45,862 nt of DNA from Patescibacteria group bacterium (GCA_025449635.1 JANWIZ010000036.1:1-45862), one strand, 5' to 3'. Shown: positions 29,266 to 39,347, counted from the stretch's first letter. The notes: generated by a model not told the origin, from the letters alone. A program made the numbers and translations.

Positions 29266-29360
29266 AAATCGTAGCAACCTCAAATTTTCGTATTTAAATA
29301 TAAGCTCCCTAGGTATATACTCAAACTACTATATAGAGAGATCAGGAAAGGAGGTTTTCC

Positions 29361-29954
29361 GTGTTCCCAGAAAGCGGGCTGGGTTTTGACTTTCTGGTAA
29401 ATCAACCGATTTACTTGCGGGGTAGAAGAATTGTTGGTCCTTTAGTCAACAGTTACTGGCCCGCAACTTTCGTGCACATGGAGTCAAGATTTTCGAAGTA
29501 TTTTCTTTTGCTTCCTTTGGCAGCTTTTTTGGGAATCGAATGGGCGATTGGGATCATGCTTGTTTATGGTATGGGCTACACTTTGTTTTATGAGTGGCTT
29601 AGCTCTCGTGGCAGAATCCCAGAACCAATGGAGACAAACAATCCCGCCAAAGGGTTTATGGTTGGTCTCCAGCAGTGGGGTTACTCAAAAGTAGTGAAGC
29701 GGTTGGGTCCAGGAAGTTCGAACCTCGTCAAAATACCGACAATTGCTTTTGGAGCCTTAACTTGTGGTGGTGTGGTCGCTGTGCACTACTATATAAAAGC
29801 TGCGGGTTATTCAGGAATTGGGGCGGTAGTTGGTAATATGGCTTGCAGACTTGCTGCCATTCCGGAAAAGTTTCTGTATCTTAGTGGTCTGTCAATTGCA
29901 ATCGGTCTGGTCAAACCACAAGCTTTGCAAATACTGAGCGAGATCTTCAGATGA
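29361..29954 (+). CDS. Membrane protein of unknown function
   Basis: Several hydrophobic segments; GTG start with strong SD AAAGGAGG; own promoter TTTAAA-17-TATACT (29293-29321). Confidence 0.7.
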   Translation: MFPESGLGFDFLVNQPIYLRGRRIVGPLVNSYWPATFVHMESRFSKYFLLLPLAAFLGIEWAIGIMLVYGMGYTLFYEWLSSRGRIPEPMETNNPAKGFMVGLQQWGYSKVVKRLGPGSSNLVKIPTIAFGALTCGGVVAVHYYIKAAGYSGIGAVVGNMACRLAAIPEKFLYLSGLSIAIGLVKPQALQILSEIFR

Positions 29955-30006
29955 CAAGGTGTCTTTTTGCTGCAAAGGCAACGAAGACCCCTTGTCTTAT
30001 TTTTTT
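29953..30006 (+). terminator. Terminator of the 29361 gene
   Basis: GACAAGGtGTCTT..TTGC..GCAA..AAGACcCCTTGTC then poly-T. Confidence 0.9.
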
Positions 30007-30125
30007 TCAATAACTCCAAACTATTTACCCTATAGAAATTATTTGTTATAATCTCACCCTAAAAGTAGCAAAGGAGGATTTTACAACTTAATAAAAACGG
30101 ACTAGTTCAAACAAGGAGAAGATCA

Positions 30126-30413
30126 GTGGAAATTTCAACTCTAAACACCCAAGAGGGAGACCGAAAGGTCACTCTCGACACCCGGAGCGTGAACGGTCGC
30201 AACACCGCCAAAGAAATGATCGAGAGTAAGCTCAAAGAGGGTGCAGCGCTCTTCATCAAGATCAACGGCGATGACTTTCGAGTCAAAGGCTACGACCCGA
30301 AGAAAGACGAGCTGATTGTGCGTCGCAACACAATAGTTGCTCGACAGCAAACGTTCCGTTACCCGGGTCACGAAGCGAAACTCACGATCGTTCCTCCCCG
30401 CGCCGGCGGCTAG
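30126..30413 (+). CDS. Small hypothetical protein
   Basis: 95-aa ORF, GTG start with GGAGA upstream, promoter-like TATAAT near 30050; codon usage GC-richer than neighbours. Confidence 0.6.
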   Translation: MEISTLNTQEGDRKVTLDTRSVNGRNTAKEMIESKLKEGAALFIKINGDDFRVKGYDPKKDELIVRRNTIVARQQTFRYPGHEAKLTIVPPRAGG

Positions 30414-30415
30414 CA

Positions 30416-31246
30416 ATGCCTCCAAAAACACTCAATCTGGAAGCTCCTGGGACAGAGTTGCTTAAAGAAGCTCTCCAAGGTCCCAACGGGTATGGAGTAC
30501 CAAAGTATTTGAGAGGCTATCCTTTAGTTGGTCGGTCAGCTGGTGTTTTAAACGAGGTGTTTGAAATTAACGATCACCCCAAATCAGACTCAGTTTTCCC
30601 AGCACTTTCTGAACTTGAGTTTCGGGACAAGTTTCTTGGTCTAGCAATCTGGTCGATGAGCTGGGAATTTTGGGATAGGTTTTTCCCAAGATTTTTTGCA
30701 GCTCTAAGAAATGAAGAGTTGGGTTGGAGATACGTTAATACTTGGCATCCGAAAAAGGGGGTTAAAATCACTGTCTACCAGACAAGTGAGGGTGAGTACT
30801 TTCACATCCCTCTTCGAACATATGATGATCCTTACTCGCTGCTAATACGTACAAATAAGGTTTTGGTCCGAACTGGCAATGTAACTGCGGAGAAGAAGGC
30901 TAGGAAAAATCTGCTGTCTCATCTCAACAGACGACAAAGAAAAGAGCTGATTCTTACTGGTTGCTTTGTTGAGGTTGGCAAGAACCGAACCAACTACAGA
31001 ATTAGGTTTAACCGACCGACCATTGCCTTCCGCGAAACAAAAGGTAAGGAGGGTTTGCGGTACGAAGAGTTCGTAGGTAGCTATTGCCTCCACTCTCTTG
31101 GTTATTATTACGGTACTTTCGCTGGAGTTATGGCACCATCCGATGAAATGCTAGCTCATCTACTAATGATCCGTGCGGACGAGATTGACTTCTTGAAGGA
31201 AGCGAATAAGCATGGGCTGGAGGATCCCTTGGGAGGAGTGTCTTAA
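30416..31246 (+). CDS. Hypothetical protein, coupled to 30126 ORF
   Basis: 276-aa ORF starting 2 nt after the upstream stop codon; C-terminal 'MLAHLLMIRADEIDFLKEANKHG'. Confidence 0.7.
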   Translation: MPPKTLNLEAPGTELLKEALQGPNGYGVPKYLRGYPLVGRSAGVLNEVFEINDHPKSDSVFPALSELEFRDKFLGLAIWSMSWEFWDRFFPRFFAALRNEELGWRYVNTWHPKKGVKITVYQTSEGEYFHIPLRTYDDPYSLLIRTNKVLVRTGNVTAEKKARKNLLSHLNRRQRKELILTGCFVEVGKNRTNYRIRFNRPTIAFRETKGKEGLRYEEFVGSYCLHSLGYYYGTFAGVMAPSDEMLAHLLMIRADEIDFLKEANKHGLEDPLGGVS

Positions 31247-31247
31247 A

Positions 31248-31274
31248 AGCAGAACACAAATGTTCTGCTTTTTT
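31248..31274 (+). terminator. Terminator of the 30126-31246 operon
   Basis: AGCAGAAC/GTTCTGCT then TTTTTC. Confidence 0.9.
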
Positions 31275-31342
31275 CTTTTCTCTAAAACTTTACTACGCTT
31301 TGCTTGTAATTTTTTTATTGAATCTTTAGAATTAACTTTCTC

Positions 31343-32002
31343 ATGATAAAAGTTGAGAGTGTTTCTAAGATTTACAAAACAGGGGATAGCGAATTCAAGG
31401 CTTTGGATAATGTTTCGGTCGAGATCAAAAAAGGTGAATTCGTGGCTATTCTTGGACCTTCAGGTAGTGGTAAATCCACTTTGATGCATCTCATTGGCGG
31501 TCTCGATAAACCAACAAAAGGTACAATTGAGGTTGACGGTCAAATTTTAAACAATCTAAATGACAAGCAATTGGCTACTTACCGCAATCAAAAAATTGGT
31601 TTTGTCTTCCAATTTTTTAACCTTCTACAAGGAACTAATACCCTTACCAATGTGACATTGCCGTTAGTTTATTCAAAAAAGAAATTCAACCGCAAAACTA
31701 AAGCTGTTGAGATCTTAAAAGAAGTTGGCCTTGAGCACAAACTAAAAAATCGACCCAATCAACTTTCCGGTGGCGAGCAACAAAGAGTCTCGATTGCCAG
31801 AGCTTTGGTAAACGATCCAGATATCATTTTAGCTGATGAACCAACTGGAAATCTTGATTCTAAAACTGGTCTACAGATTTTTGAACTACTTAACCAACTA
31901 AATGCAAACGGTAAAACTATTATACTTGTCACTCATGACAATTCACTTGCCGAAAAGGCTAAAAGAATTATTCGTGTAAAAGATGGTGGTATTGAGGTTT
32001 AG
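31343..32002 (+). CDS. ABC transporter ATPase (MacB/LolD type)
   Basis: GPSGSGKSTLMHLIGGLDKPT, QLSGGEQQRVSIARALVNDPDIILADEPTGNLD. Confidence 0.96.
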   Translation: MIKVESVSKIYKTGDSEFKALDNVSVEIKKGEFVAILGPSGSGKSTLMHLIGGLDKPTKGTIEVDGQILNNLNDKQLATYRNQKIGFVFQFFNLLQGTNTLTNVTLPLVYSKKKFNRKTKAVEILKEVGLEHKLKNRPNQLSGGEQQRVSIARALVNDPDIILADEPTGNLDSKTGLQIFELLNQLNANGKTIILVTHDNSLAEKAKRIIRVKDGGIEV

Positions 32003-32004
32003 AT

Positions 32005-33228
32005 ATGGGAATTTTACTAGATAGCATCAAGATGGCTTTTTCTTCCCTACTTGCTAAAAAGGCGAGGAGTTTTCTCTCGATGCTAGGAATAGTCATTGGA
32101 ATTCTGACAATCTCCAGTTTACTTTCACTGGCATTTGGAGTGCGGTCTGAAGTAGAAAAGACCATCACAGATCTAGGTACTAATCTTGTAGCAGTGACGC
32201 CAGGAAAACAACTTAGCGAAGAAGGTGGTGCTAACTTAGCAGCTCAATTTGGTCAAAGTACTCTAACTGAAGAGGATTTTCTGGCAATCAAGGCAGAGGT
32301 TATTGATGCAAAAAAGATTTCTGTGGCTCTGCTTTTAACAGGCACGACTAGAGTAGGCGGTACAGTTTCAAACTCCGCGTCTATTTTGGCTGGTTCCCCA
32401 GGGTTCGAGGAAATCTTCAACCTGAGTCTCGATCGGGGTCGACAATTGAACCAAGACGATGAGGACACCAACGCTAGGGTCGTTGTCATTGGTCCAAAAA
32501 CTGCACAAAAATTGTTTCCCGATCAAAACCCTCTTGGTAAAATTTTGGAAATAAGATCGACTGAATTCACTGTAGTTGGACTTTTTAAGAAAATAGAAAC
32601 CGCTTCAAATATTGGAGGTCCTGACTTCAATGATGTCGTTATGATGCCCATCCACACTGGCTGGGAAATTACCAATACCAAATCAGTTTTTCGAATTGCA
32701 ATGCAAGCTCCAGATGCGGAGTCAGTTGAGAGAATAAAAAAAGAGGTCAAAGATGTCTTACTTAGAACCCACAAGGGAGAGGAAGATTTTTCAGTTCTAA
32801 CACAGAAAGATCTGCTCAAGGTCACTGGGGGAGTCTTGGATATTATGACCGCTTTATTAGGAGCACTTGCAGCGATTTCACTTTTGGTAGGTGGGATTGG
32901 GATCATGAATATTATGTTAGTTTCGGTAAGTGAAAGGACTAGAGAAATTGGTATCAGAAAAGCAGTTGGAGCAACACAAGGAGCGATATTACTGCAATTT
33001 TTGATTGAAAGTATGATCTTAACTTTGCTTGGTGGTTTAGTCGCGATTAGTTTTTTTACCTTTGCTATTAGTTTAATTCCAGCCGATTCGCCAATACCTA
33101 TCAAACTTAATTGGGGAGTACTGACGCTATCACTAATCTTTTCAGCGTTAGTTGGAATAATCTTTGGTCTGATCCCTGCAATTGGAGCAGCTCGTAAACA
33201 TCCAATCGATGCTCTTCGTTACGAATAA
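32005..33228 (+). CDS. ABC transporter permease (MacB/FtsX family)
   Basis: MacB periplasmic core and FtsX domain: VGGIGIMNIMLVSVSERTREIGIRKAVGAT. Confidence 0.95.
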   Translation: MGILLDSIKMAFSSLLAKKARSFLSMLGIVIGILTISSLLSLAFGVRSEVEKTITDLGTNLVAVTPGKQLSEEGGANLAAQFGQSTLTEEDFLAIKAEVIDAKKISVALLLTGTTRVGGTVSNSASILAGSPGFEEIFNLSLDRGRQLNQDDEDTNARVVVIGPKTAQKLFPDQNPLGKILEIRSTEFTVVGLFKKIETASNIGGPDFNDVVMMPIHTGWEITNTKSVFRIAMQAPDAESVERIKKEVKDVLLRTHKGEEDFSVLTQKDLLKVTGGVLDIMTALLGALAAISLLVGGIGIMNIMLVSVSERTREIGIRKAVGATQGAILLQFLIESMILTLLGGLVAISFFTFAISLIPADSPIPIKLNWGVLTLSLIFSALVGIIFGLIPAIGAARKHPIDALRYE

Positions 33229-33318
33229 ACACGTTTTTTAACAACACTACTTGACAGCAGTTCAAAAAAAGCTTCACAATAACAACATTATTAAATCTCC
33301 TGAAAGGAGAGCTGCCAA

Positions 33319-34017
33319 ATGAACACTTTTTCCCCAGTAGAAGCAATTAAATACGGTTGGACCACTTTTAAAACCAATCCAAGTTTTTTAATTAAATTAT
33401 TTCTGATAGTTTTTGCTCTGGAAATCGGTTTGAGTATGTTATCTCCAAAAAGCACCGCTTCAAATTGGCCTTTGGTAATGCTTATATCTATTCCGACAAC
33501 CATTGTTTCGATGATTATTTCGCTTGGAATGATTAATACGCTATTAAAGTTTGTAGCTACTGGAAAAGCAAGTTTCTCGGATTTATTTTCTGAGTTTACA
33601 AATTTTAAACTAGTTATTAACTATATTATTGGGTCAATTATAGTTGGACTGATTGTGATTGGGGGATTAATATTATTGATAATTCCAGGTCTTTATTTCG
33701 CAATTAGGCTCAATCTATTTGTTTACTATATTGTAGATAAGAACTTAGGTTATATGGAAGCTGTAAAAGCTAGCTGGAGTGCTACTAAGGGAAATGTCTT
33801 GAACCTAATGATTTTTGGAACCTTAAGCTTGGGGGTAATATTGCTAGGTCTTTTAGCACTTATAGTTGGCTTGCTTGTAGCCATTCCAGTAATTTCCCTT
33901 GCCGGAATTTATGTTTACAAGAAAATTTCTCAACAAGGAACTCAAGCGGCTGCTCCTGCAGAATCAACACCAATTCCTCAACCAACAGTTGAGCAACCTG
34001 TAACACCAGCTGTATAA
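33319..34017 (+). CDS. Multi-pass membrane protein, YciC/DUF975-like
   Basis: Six-TM-like hydrophobic pattern; IPGLYFAIRLNLFVYYIVDKNLGYMEAVKASWSATKGN. Confidence 0.65.
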   Translation: MNTFSPVEAIKYGWTTFKTNPSFLIKLFLIVFALEIGLSMLSPKSTASNWPLVMLISIPTTIVSMIISLGMINTLLKFVATGKASFSDLFSEFTNFKLVINYIIGSIIVGLIVIGGLILLIIPGLYFAIRLNLFVYYIVDKNLGYMEAVKASWSATKGNVLNLMIFGTLSLGVILLGLLALIVGLLVAIPVISLAGIYVYKKISQQGTQAAAPAESTPIPQPTVEQPVTPAV

Positions 34018-34074
34018 GTCTATGACATAAATGCTCTATTTACTTTAATAAAAAACTTTCTATAATCATTTCAA

Positions 34075-34944
34075 ATGGCAATATTTCTTTCGATAATAGT
34101 TCTGATTTTTGGCGGACTTTTGGGGTTATTTTTTGCTGAATCCTCCCCATACCTGGCTTTTACAATTTGGGGGATAACTGTTTTTATTTCGATTTATGTC
34201 GCTTACGCTGTCAGGATTGCTAATCAGTGGGAAAAGCACGTGGTACTGCGAATGGGTCGTTACAGTGGTTTGAGAGGACCCGGACTTTTCTTTATTATTC
34301 CAATTTTAGACAGAGTTACTTACGTTCTTGATCTTCGTACTCAAGTCTCTACTTTTGATGCTAAGCAGACTCTTACCAAAGATAATGTACCAGTTGATGT
34401 TGATGCAATTTTGTTTTGGAGAGTCATTGACGCTGAGAAAGCTGCTCTTGAAGTAACCGATTACTGGCTAGCGGTTACTCAAGCGGCACAAACTGGCCTG
34501 CGGGATATCATTGGTCAAACCGAACTTTCCCAAATGTTGGCCGGCCGAGATGCAATTGGTACTAGTTTAAAAAGTTTGATAGATGGGCGAACAGATGGCT
34601 GGGGAGTCGATGTATCAAGTGTTGAGATCAAAGATGTGATTATCCCAGCAAACTTGCAAGACGCGATGTCCCGTCAGGCTCAAGCAGAAAGAGAACGTCA
34701 AGCTCGAGTGATTCTAGGAGATTCGGAAAATCAAATCGCTGACAAATTTGCCCAAGCAGCAAAAAAGTACGAGGGCAATCCAGCGGCAATGCACCTTCGC
34801 GGTATGAATATGCTCTATGAAGGGATGAAGGATAAGGGTTCTTTGATAATTGTGCCTTCTAGTGCAGTTGAATCAATGAATCTTGGCACTATTGCCGGAT
34901 TAGCAGCGATAAATAAAGAAAATAATCGGGACGAGAAAAAATAA
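34075..34944 (+). CDS. SPFH/stomatin (slipin-like) protein
   Basis: QWEKHVVLRMGRYSGLRGPGLFFIIPILDRV, VDVDAILFWRV, RQAQAERERQARVI. Confidence 0.95.
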   Translation: MAIFLSIIVLIFGGLLGLFFAESSPYLAFTIWGITVFISIYVAYAVRIANQWEKHVVLRMGRYSGLRGPGLFFIIPILDRVTYVLDLRTQVSTFDAKQTLTKDNVPVDVDAILFWRVIDAEKAALEVTDYWLAVTQAAQTGLRDIIGQTELSQMLAGRDAIGTSLKSLIDGRTDGWGVDVSSVEIKDVIIPANLQDAMSRQAQAERERQARVILGDSENQIADKFAQAAKKYEGNPAAMHLRGMNMLYEGMKDKGSLIIVPSSAVESMNLGTIAGLAAINKENNRDEKK

Positions 34945-34949
34945 CTAAT

Positions 34950-35360
34950 CTACTCCAAACCAAATTCTTTGAGATCGATTTTCATTGGGCCATCAGTAAA
35001 GAATTTTCCAATTGACTCAAGTACCTGAGAGGGGAGGAAACGAGCTTTGAGAAGATATCCTTGGGCGCCAATCTCAACTGCCTGTTTGATGATAGAACCT
35101 TGTCCTAGATTGGTAAGTAAATACACTGGGGTATTTTTATAAGGCTCCGGGCTAGCTCTTAACTCTCGTAAAACATCAATACCAGTTTTTTTGGGAAGCA
35201 TGATATCGAGTAAAATCAAATCAAATTGCTCTGAAGTTGCTTTGTCGATCCCAATTTGACCGTCTTCAGCCAAAACAATCTCATAATCACCTTTCCTGAG
35301 TTCTCGAGAATAAATATCTCGAACAAAAACATCATCTTCAACCAAAAGTATTTTTTTCAT
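34950..35360 (-). CDS. Response regulator receiver protein
   Basis: KKILLVEDDVFVRDIYSRELR, DLILLDIMLPKKTGIDVL. Confidence 0.94.
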   Translation of the reverse strand: MKKILLVEDDVFVRDIYSRELRKGDYEIVLAEDGQIGIDKATSEQFDLILLDIMLPKKTGIDVLRELRASPEPYKNTPVYLLTNLGQGSIIKQAVEIGAQGYLLKARFLPSQVLESIGKFFTDGPMKIDLKEFGLE

Positions 35361-35419
35361 AGATTAAGTTTGTAATACCTTTTTCATTATGACAATGACT
35401 ATCAATCTTGTCTAGGTGT

Positions 35420-35959
35420 TCACTTTTTCTTTTTTGAAGTTGCTTTTTTATCCTTCTGACCAAAGCGAGAAAAATTCGATACTGTTGTTATTGATCCGGC
35501 AGGAATGATATGGATAGTCCCGTCTTCTTCTTTTAACCAAATTGTTCTCAAAGTCAACTTAGTAACAATTCCTTTCTTTCCAGAAATTTCAATCTCATCA
35601 CCCTCGTCAAACTGATCCTCAACCAAAAGAAAAAAACCAGTAATTATATCTTTTACTAGTGTTTGCGCTCCAAAACCGATTGCCAAACCAACAACTCCTG
35701 CGGAAGCAATGATAGGAGTAATATTGACACCAACTGTTGCCAAAGACTCAAAAATCGCAAACCCTACAATCAAAGTCGAACCAAGCGTACGCACAATTGA
35801 ACTTAGAGTTCGGAGCCGCCTTCCACTGGGGCTACCTGAAGAAATTCCCCTTACAATCGAGCTCGCCAAAAGTTGAAATACTACCCAAATTGCAACTGCC
35901 AAAACAAAAATATAAATCAAACGCAAAGTATTGTGATCCAAAAGAGCTGAGTAAATCAT
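35420..35959 (-). CDS. Small-conductance mechanosensitive channel (MscS family)
   Basis: ASAGVVGLAIGFGAQTLVKDIITGFFLLVEDQFDEGDEIEI. Confidence 0.93.
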   Translation of the reverse strand: MIYSALLDHNTLRLIYIFVLAVAIWVVFQLLASSIVRGISSGSPSGRRLRTLSSIVRTLGSTLIVGFAIFESLATVGVNITPIIASAGVVGLAIGFGAQTLVKDIITGFFLLVEDQFDEGDEIEISGKKGIVTKLTLRTIWLKEEDGTIHIIPAGSITTVSNFSRFGQKDKKATSKKKK

Positions 35960-36026
35960 ATTAAAATGATAACAAGATTTTTAATAATTTGCACACAAGT
36001 AAGCAGTGTTGCTATAGTTTCAAATA

Positions 36027-36635
36027 ATGGATACTGCTCAAACGATTGATCTAGGTGATATAAAACCACAAACGAAGCAGAATGGTAAAAAAACTAATAA
36101 ATTTGTAATTAGTTTTGTACTTTTATTGTTACTAATTTTCTTTTCTGGTTTTGCTTTTGGAACTGGATATTTGTGGGGGAAATTTCAATCATTCTCTGGC
36201 ACTAAAAACGTGAAATTAGAATCAACGACCCCTGCTAAAAACATGTTGCAAAATGTTTACGAGGATAAGTCAAATAAATTTAAACTTTCTTATCCATATG
36301 GATGGAACGCGACTAAACGAAGTTCAGGAATACCTGGTGTTGTGTTTTTTAAGAATAAGTCTTCGGTTGAGGTTTGGTTATCGGTTGATCAGCCAGTTAC
36401 CTTTAGTTCCGAACAAAAATCTGCAATTGTAGTAACTAACAGTTTAAGCTTGAAAATCGAGGAGCAAACTGCGAAAATGACTGAGTATATATACACAGCC
36501 GGAAACTACTTTTCAATCATTAAATTTTCTGATAAGGATACTAGTCGACCGTTAGTTACCATATGGCTAAAAGCGGAGGACCAGAAGACTTACTTTCAAA
36601 CAAAGGAGATTGCCCAATCTTTTATTTTTAACTAG
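36027..36635 (+). CDS. Single-pass membrane-anchored hypothetical protein
   Basis: N-terminal TM then 'FKLSYPYGWNATKRSSG'-type extracellular domain. Confidence 0.6.
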   Translation: MDTAQTIDLGDIKPQTKQNGKKTNKFVISFVLLLLLIFFSGFAFGTGYLWGKFQSFSGTKNVKLESTTPAKNMLQNVYEDKSNKFKLSYPYGWNATKRSSGIPGVVFFKNKSSVEVWLSVDQPVTFSSEQKSAIVVTNSLSLKIEEQTAKMTEYIYTAGNYFSIIKFSDKDTSRPLVTIWLKAEDQKTYFQTKEIAQSFIFN

Positions 36636-36637
36636 CG

Positions 36638-37501
36638 ATGAAAAATCGATATAAGGTAGCTGCCTTATTTTTTTCAATTGTTTTTTTAGTTTTCCTACCT
36701 CACAGTAACTTATTAAATGAAGTCGAGGAGGCTCTTTCCGAACAGACAATTCTTCAGAAAAAAACCGAATCTAAAAAACTTGAATTGCCGAAAAAGAAAG
36801 ACCATAGCCAAGAAAAAGCCGCCTTGTTGGTAGAATTAGACTCCAATCTGAAAATACACCAAAATTTTGCTGTATCTATTTACGATATAAACAATCAGGA
36901 ATCGTTTGGTTTAAATGAAACTAATTCGTTTCACTCAGCATCAGTAATGAAAATTCTGGTAGCGACTGCTGCTTTGGAGGAAGTCGAGAAGGGTAAGATA
37001 AATCTAAATTCAAAACTAGGTAACGGAACTTTTCAGTATCAATTACAACAAATGATCAATCAAAGTAACAATAATTCTTGGGATTATTTTAACAATCTTC
37101 TTGGGTTTAAAAGAGAACAAGAAACTGCCGATCGACTTAACCTGACTGGAGCAAATGTTTTTCAAAACCACATGACCACAAAAGGAGTAACTGAACTATT
37201 ATTTAAGCTATATAATGGTGATGTCCTATCTAGAAAGCACCGGGATTTACTTTTTTCTTATATGCAAAAAACGGAAACTGAGAATCGTATTTCACCGGCA
37301 ATTCCTGCAGATGTTACTTTTTACCACAAAACCGGGAGCTATGGTGGAGGCTTTCATGATGCAGCAATAATAATTCACCCAAAAAACCCCTTTATTCTAG
37401 TTATTTTCACCAACGATATTACTGGGGTACCTGAATCTCAAAGATTTGCAGCCATGCAAAAAGCCGCCAGTGCTGCTTACAATTACTTTAGTTCCATTTA
37501 A
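36638..37501 (+). CDS. Class A beta-lactamase-fold serine hydrolase
   Basis: SASVMK (SxxK), QSNNNSWD (SDN-like), YHKTGSYGGG (KTG). Confidence 0.85.
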   Translation: MKNRYKVAALFFSIVFLVFLPHSNLLNEVEEALSEQTILQKKTESKKLELPKKKDHSQEKAALLVELDSNLKIHQNFAVSIYDINNQESFGLNETNSFHSASVMKILVATAALEEVEKGKINLNSKLGNGTFQYQLQQMINQSNNNSWDYFNNLLGFKREQETADRLNLTGANVFQNHMTTKGVTELLFKLYNGDVLSRKHRDLLFSYMQKTETENRISPAIPADVTFYHKTGSYGGGFHDAAIIIHPKNPFILVIFTNDITGVPESQRFAAMQKAASAAYNYFSSI

Positions 37502-37532
37502 CAATAAATTGTGCTAATCTAGCAAAAAAATC

Positions 37533-38108
37533 ATGTCTGATAAATCAAAAATTTACACTCGTACTGGCGATAAGGGCGAAACCTCACTTTTTGGAGGCGA
37601 ACGAGTAGCGAAAACTCATCAACGAATCATTGCCATAGGTTCGGTTGATGAGTTAAATGCTGCCCTTGGAACTGTTGCTGCTTTAACAAAATCAAAAAAA
37701 ATCAGAGTAGAACTTGAAAAAATACAGAGTGACTTGTTTTCGCTTGGCTCCGAACTTGCAAATACTGGCGGTAAAACCTCAATCGATTTAATAAAAACAC
37801 AGTCTCTGGAACGAAGTATTGATTATATGGACAAACAACTTAAACCGCTGGTGAATTTTATACTACCCGGCGGAAGTCCAGACGCAAGCCAAGCTCAACT
37901 AGCCAGAAGTATATCTCGACGAGCTGAAAGAGAGGTTCTTAAACTTAATGAAAGAGAAAAGGTTAACGCGGAAACCACCAAATATCTAAATCGTCTTTCC
38001 GACTTCTTATTTGTTTTAGCTAGATATCTAAATAAAAAATCTAAATTTCAAGAAGTCGTCTGGAAAGGAAGTATCTCAAAAGTTTTGACAGACAAAAAGA
38101 AAGTGTGA
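37533..38108 (+). CDS. Cob(I)alamin adenosyltransferase, PduO type
   Basis: IYTRTGDKGETSLFGGERVAKTH, AIGSVDELNAALG, FILPGGSPDASQAQLARSISRRAER. Confidence 0.93.
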   Translation: MSDKSKIYTRTGDKGETSLFGGERVAKTHQRIIAIGSVDELNAALGTVAALTKSKKIRVELEKIQSDLFSLGSELANTGGKTSIDLIKTQSLERSIDYMDKQLKPLVNFILPGGSPDASQAQLARSISRRAEREVLKLNEREKVNAETTKYLNRLSDFLFVLARYLNKKSKFQEVVWKGSISKVLTDKKKV

Positions 38109-38129
38109 GAAAATTAGACTGATATTCAA

Positions 38130-39347
38130 ATGGATAATCAAAACTCCCTGCCTAAACAAAATAATGCTCCAATCGAAAATTCCCTAAAACAATCTTCGAT
38201 ACAACCTCAACCACCTAGACCAAACCCTACGATTTCAAACGATACCCAAATTTTTATCCATCCTGATCATGAATCCGGAACTCTGACCGTCCCTCAACAA
38301 ACGAATTCAAAAACACCGAAGAAAAAAGTTGATCTGATGTTAGTGCTTTTATCAATCGTTAGTGGTTCCTTAATCATTATTGGAAGTGCGATTTTTTTTA
38401 TTTTGATCCCAAGATCGCAAAATGTCACTTTCGCGACTTCAATCAAAGACACAGTTAGTTCTTCTAGTGACAAAACCGATAAAGTAAATTCATCACTGGA
38501 GGTTCTTTACAAAGCAATTACAAAACAGGAAGAAGATATAACTTTATCACAGTACCAAGATTTAAATGTGTTACCAACGGCTGAAAATAGTTTGACTAGT
38601 ATTTTTAATGCCGCCTCAAATTTAGCCAAACGTACAAAAGATAATCTCGATCAAAAAGAAAATGTAAAAAGCTTTGCAGTTCCAGCTGGAGATCCAAATG
38701 AAGAGGCCAGACAACATCGAGAGCTCGCCCAAAGTATCTCAGACAAATCTTCAGATGCCAACGAAATAAACCAAGAATTATCTGATTTAGTCAGCAAACC
38801 AGTTCAAATTGGCGTAAAGGAATTAAAATTTGAAACTACCGAATTGATAAAAACAACCACTAAGTATATTGAACAAGCGACCTACACCGCAGACTATTAC
38901 ATTGCCTTAAACGAAGCATCGATCGAGCTAGTTACACTTGCATCTTCACTTAACTCCGCCAAAGATATTGATAATGCAATTTCCAAATTGGCGAGTTTGA
39001 AAACTAGATTTGCTGAATACGAAAAAGCAAAGCTTCCCGAAAAAATTGAAGATTACAACAACGATATCGTAGAGATTTTGGATCTACTTTTGGTCTTTTA
39101 TCAAGATGTAAAAGCTGGAAAACTGGATACGGAAGAAAAAATAGTTAAATCTTACACAGTTTTTATGACTGATTTACAAGGTGTTGCTGCTAGATCAACC
39201 CACGACCAAATTAGCTTTTGGCAAAATAATGATGCGTTAAAATCATTTAGCAAACTTTCGAGCAAGCAAACTGAGGTTCAAAAGCAAGCGGAGAAAGTTA
39301 AAGATGCAAACAATTTCTTCTTATTAGAATGGGCTGGTGTGTCATAA
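38130..39347 (+). CDS. Membrane-anchored helical hypothetical protein
   Basis: Pro/Gln-rich N-terminus, one TM, long helical extracellular region. Confidence 0.6.
   Translation: MDNQNSLPKQNNAPIENSLKQSSIQPQPPRPNPTISNDTQIFIHPDHESGTLTVPQQTNSKTPKKKVDLMLVLLSIVSGSLIIIGSAIFFILIPRSQNVTFATSIKDTVSSSSDKTDKVNSSLEVLYKAITKQEEDITLSQYQDLNVLPTAENSLTSIFNAASNLAKRTKDNLDQKENVKSFAVPAGDPNEEARQHRELAQSISDKSSDANEINQELSDLVSKPVQIGVKELKFETTELIKTTTKYIEQATYTADYYIALNEASIELVTLASSLNSAKDIDNAISKLASLKTRFAEYEKAKLPEKIEDYNNDIVEILDLLLVFYQDVKAGKLDTEEKIVKSYTVFMTDLQGVAARSTHDQISFWQNNDALKSFSKLSSKQTEVQKQAEKVKDANNFFLLEWAGVS

Noticed and set aside
28939-29283. 114-aa minus-strand ORF antisense to ncRNA candidate 3
   Set aside because: No RBS, no domain signature, coincides with stem-loops and a plus-strand promoter/terminator.
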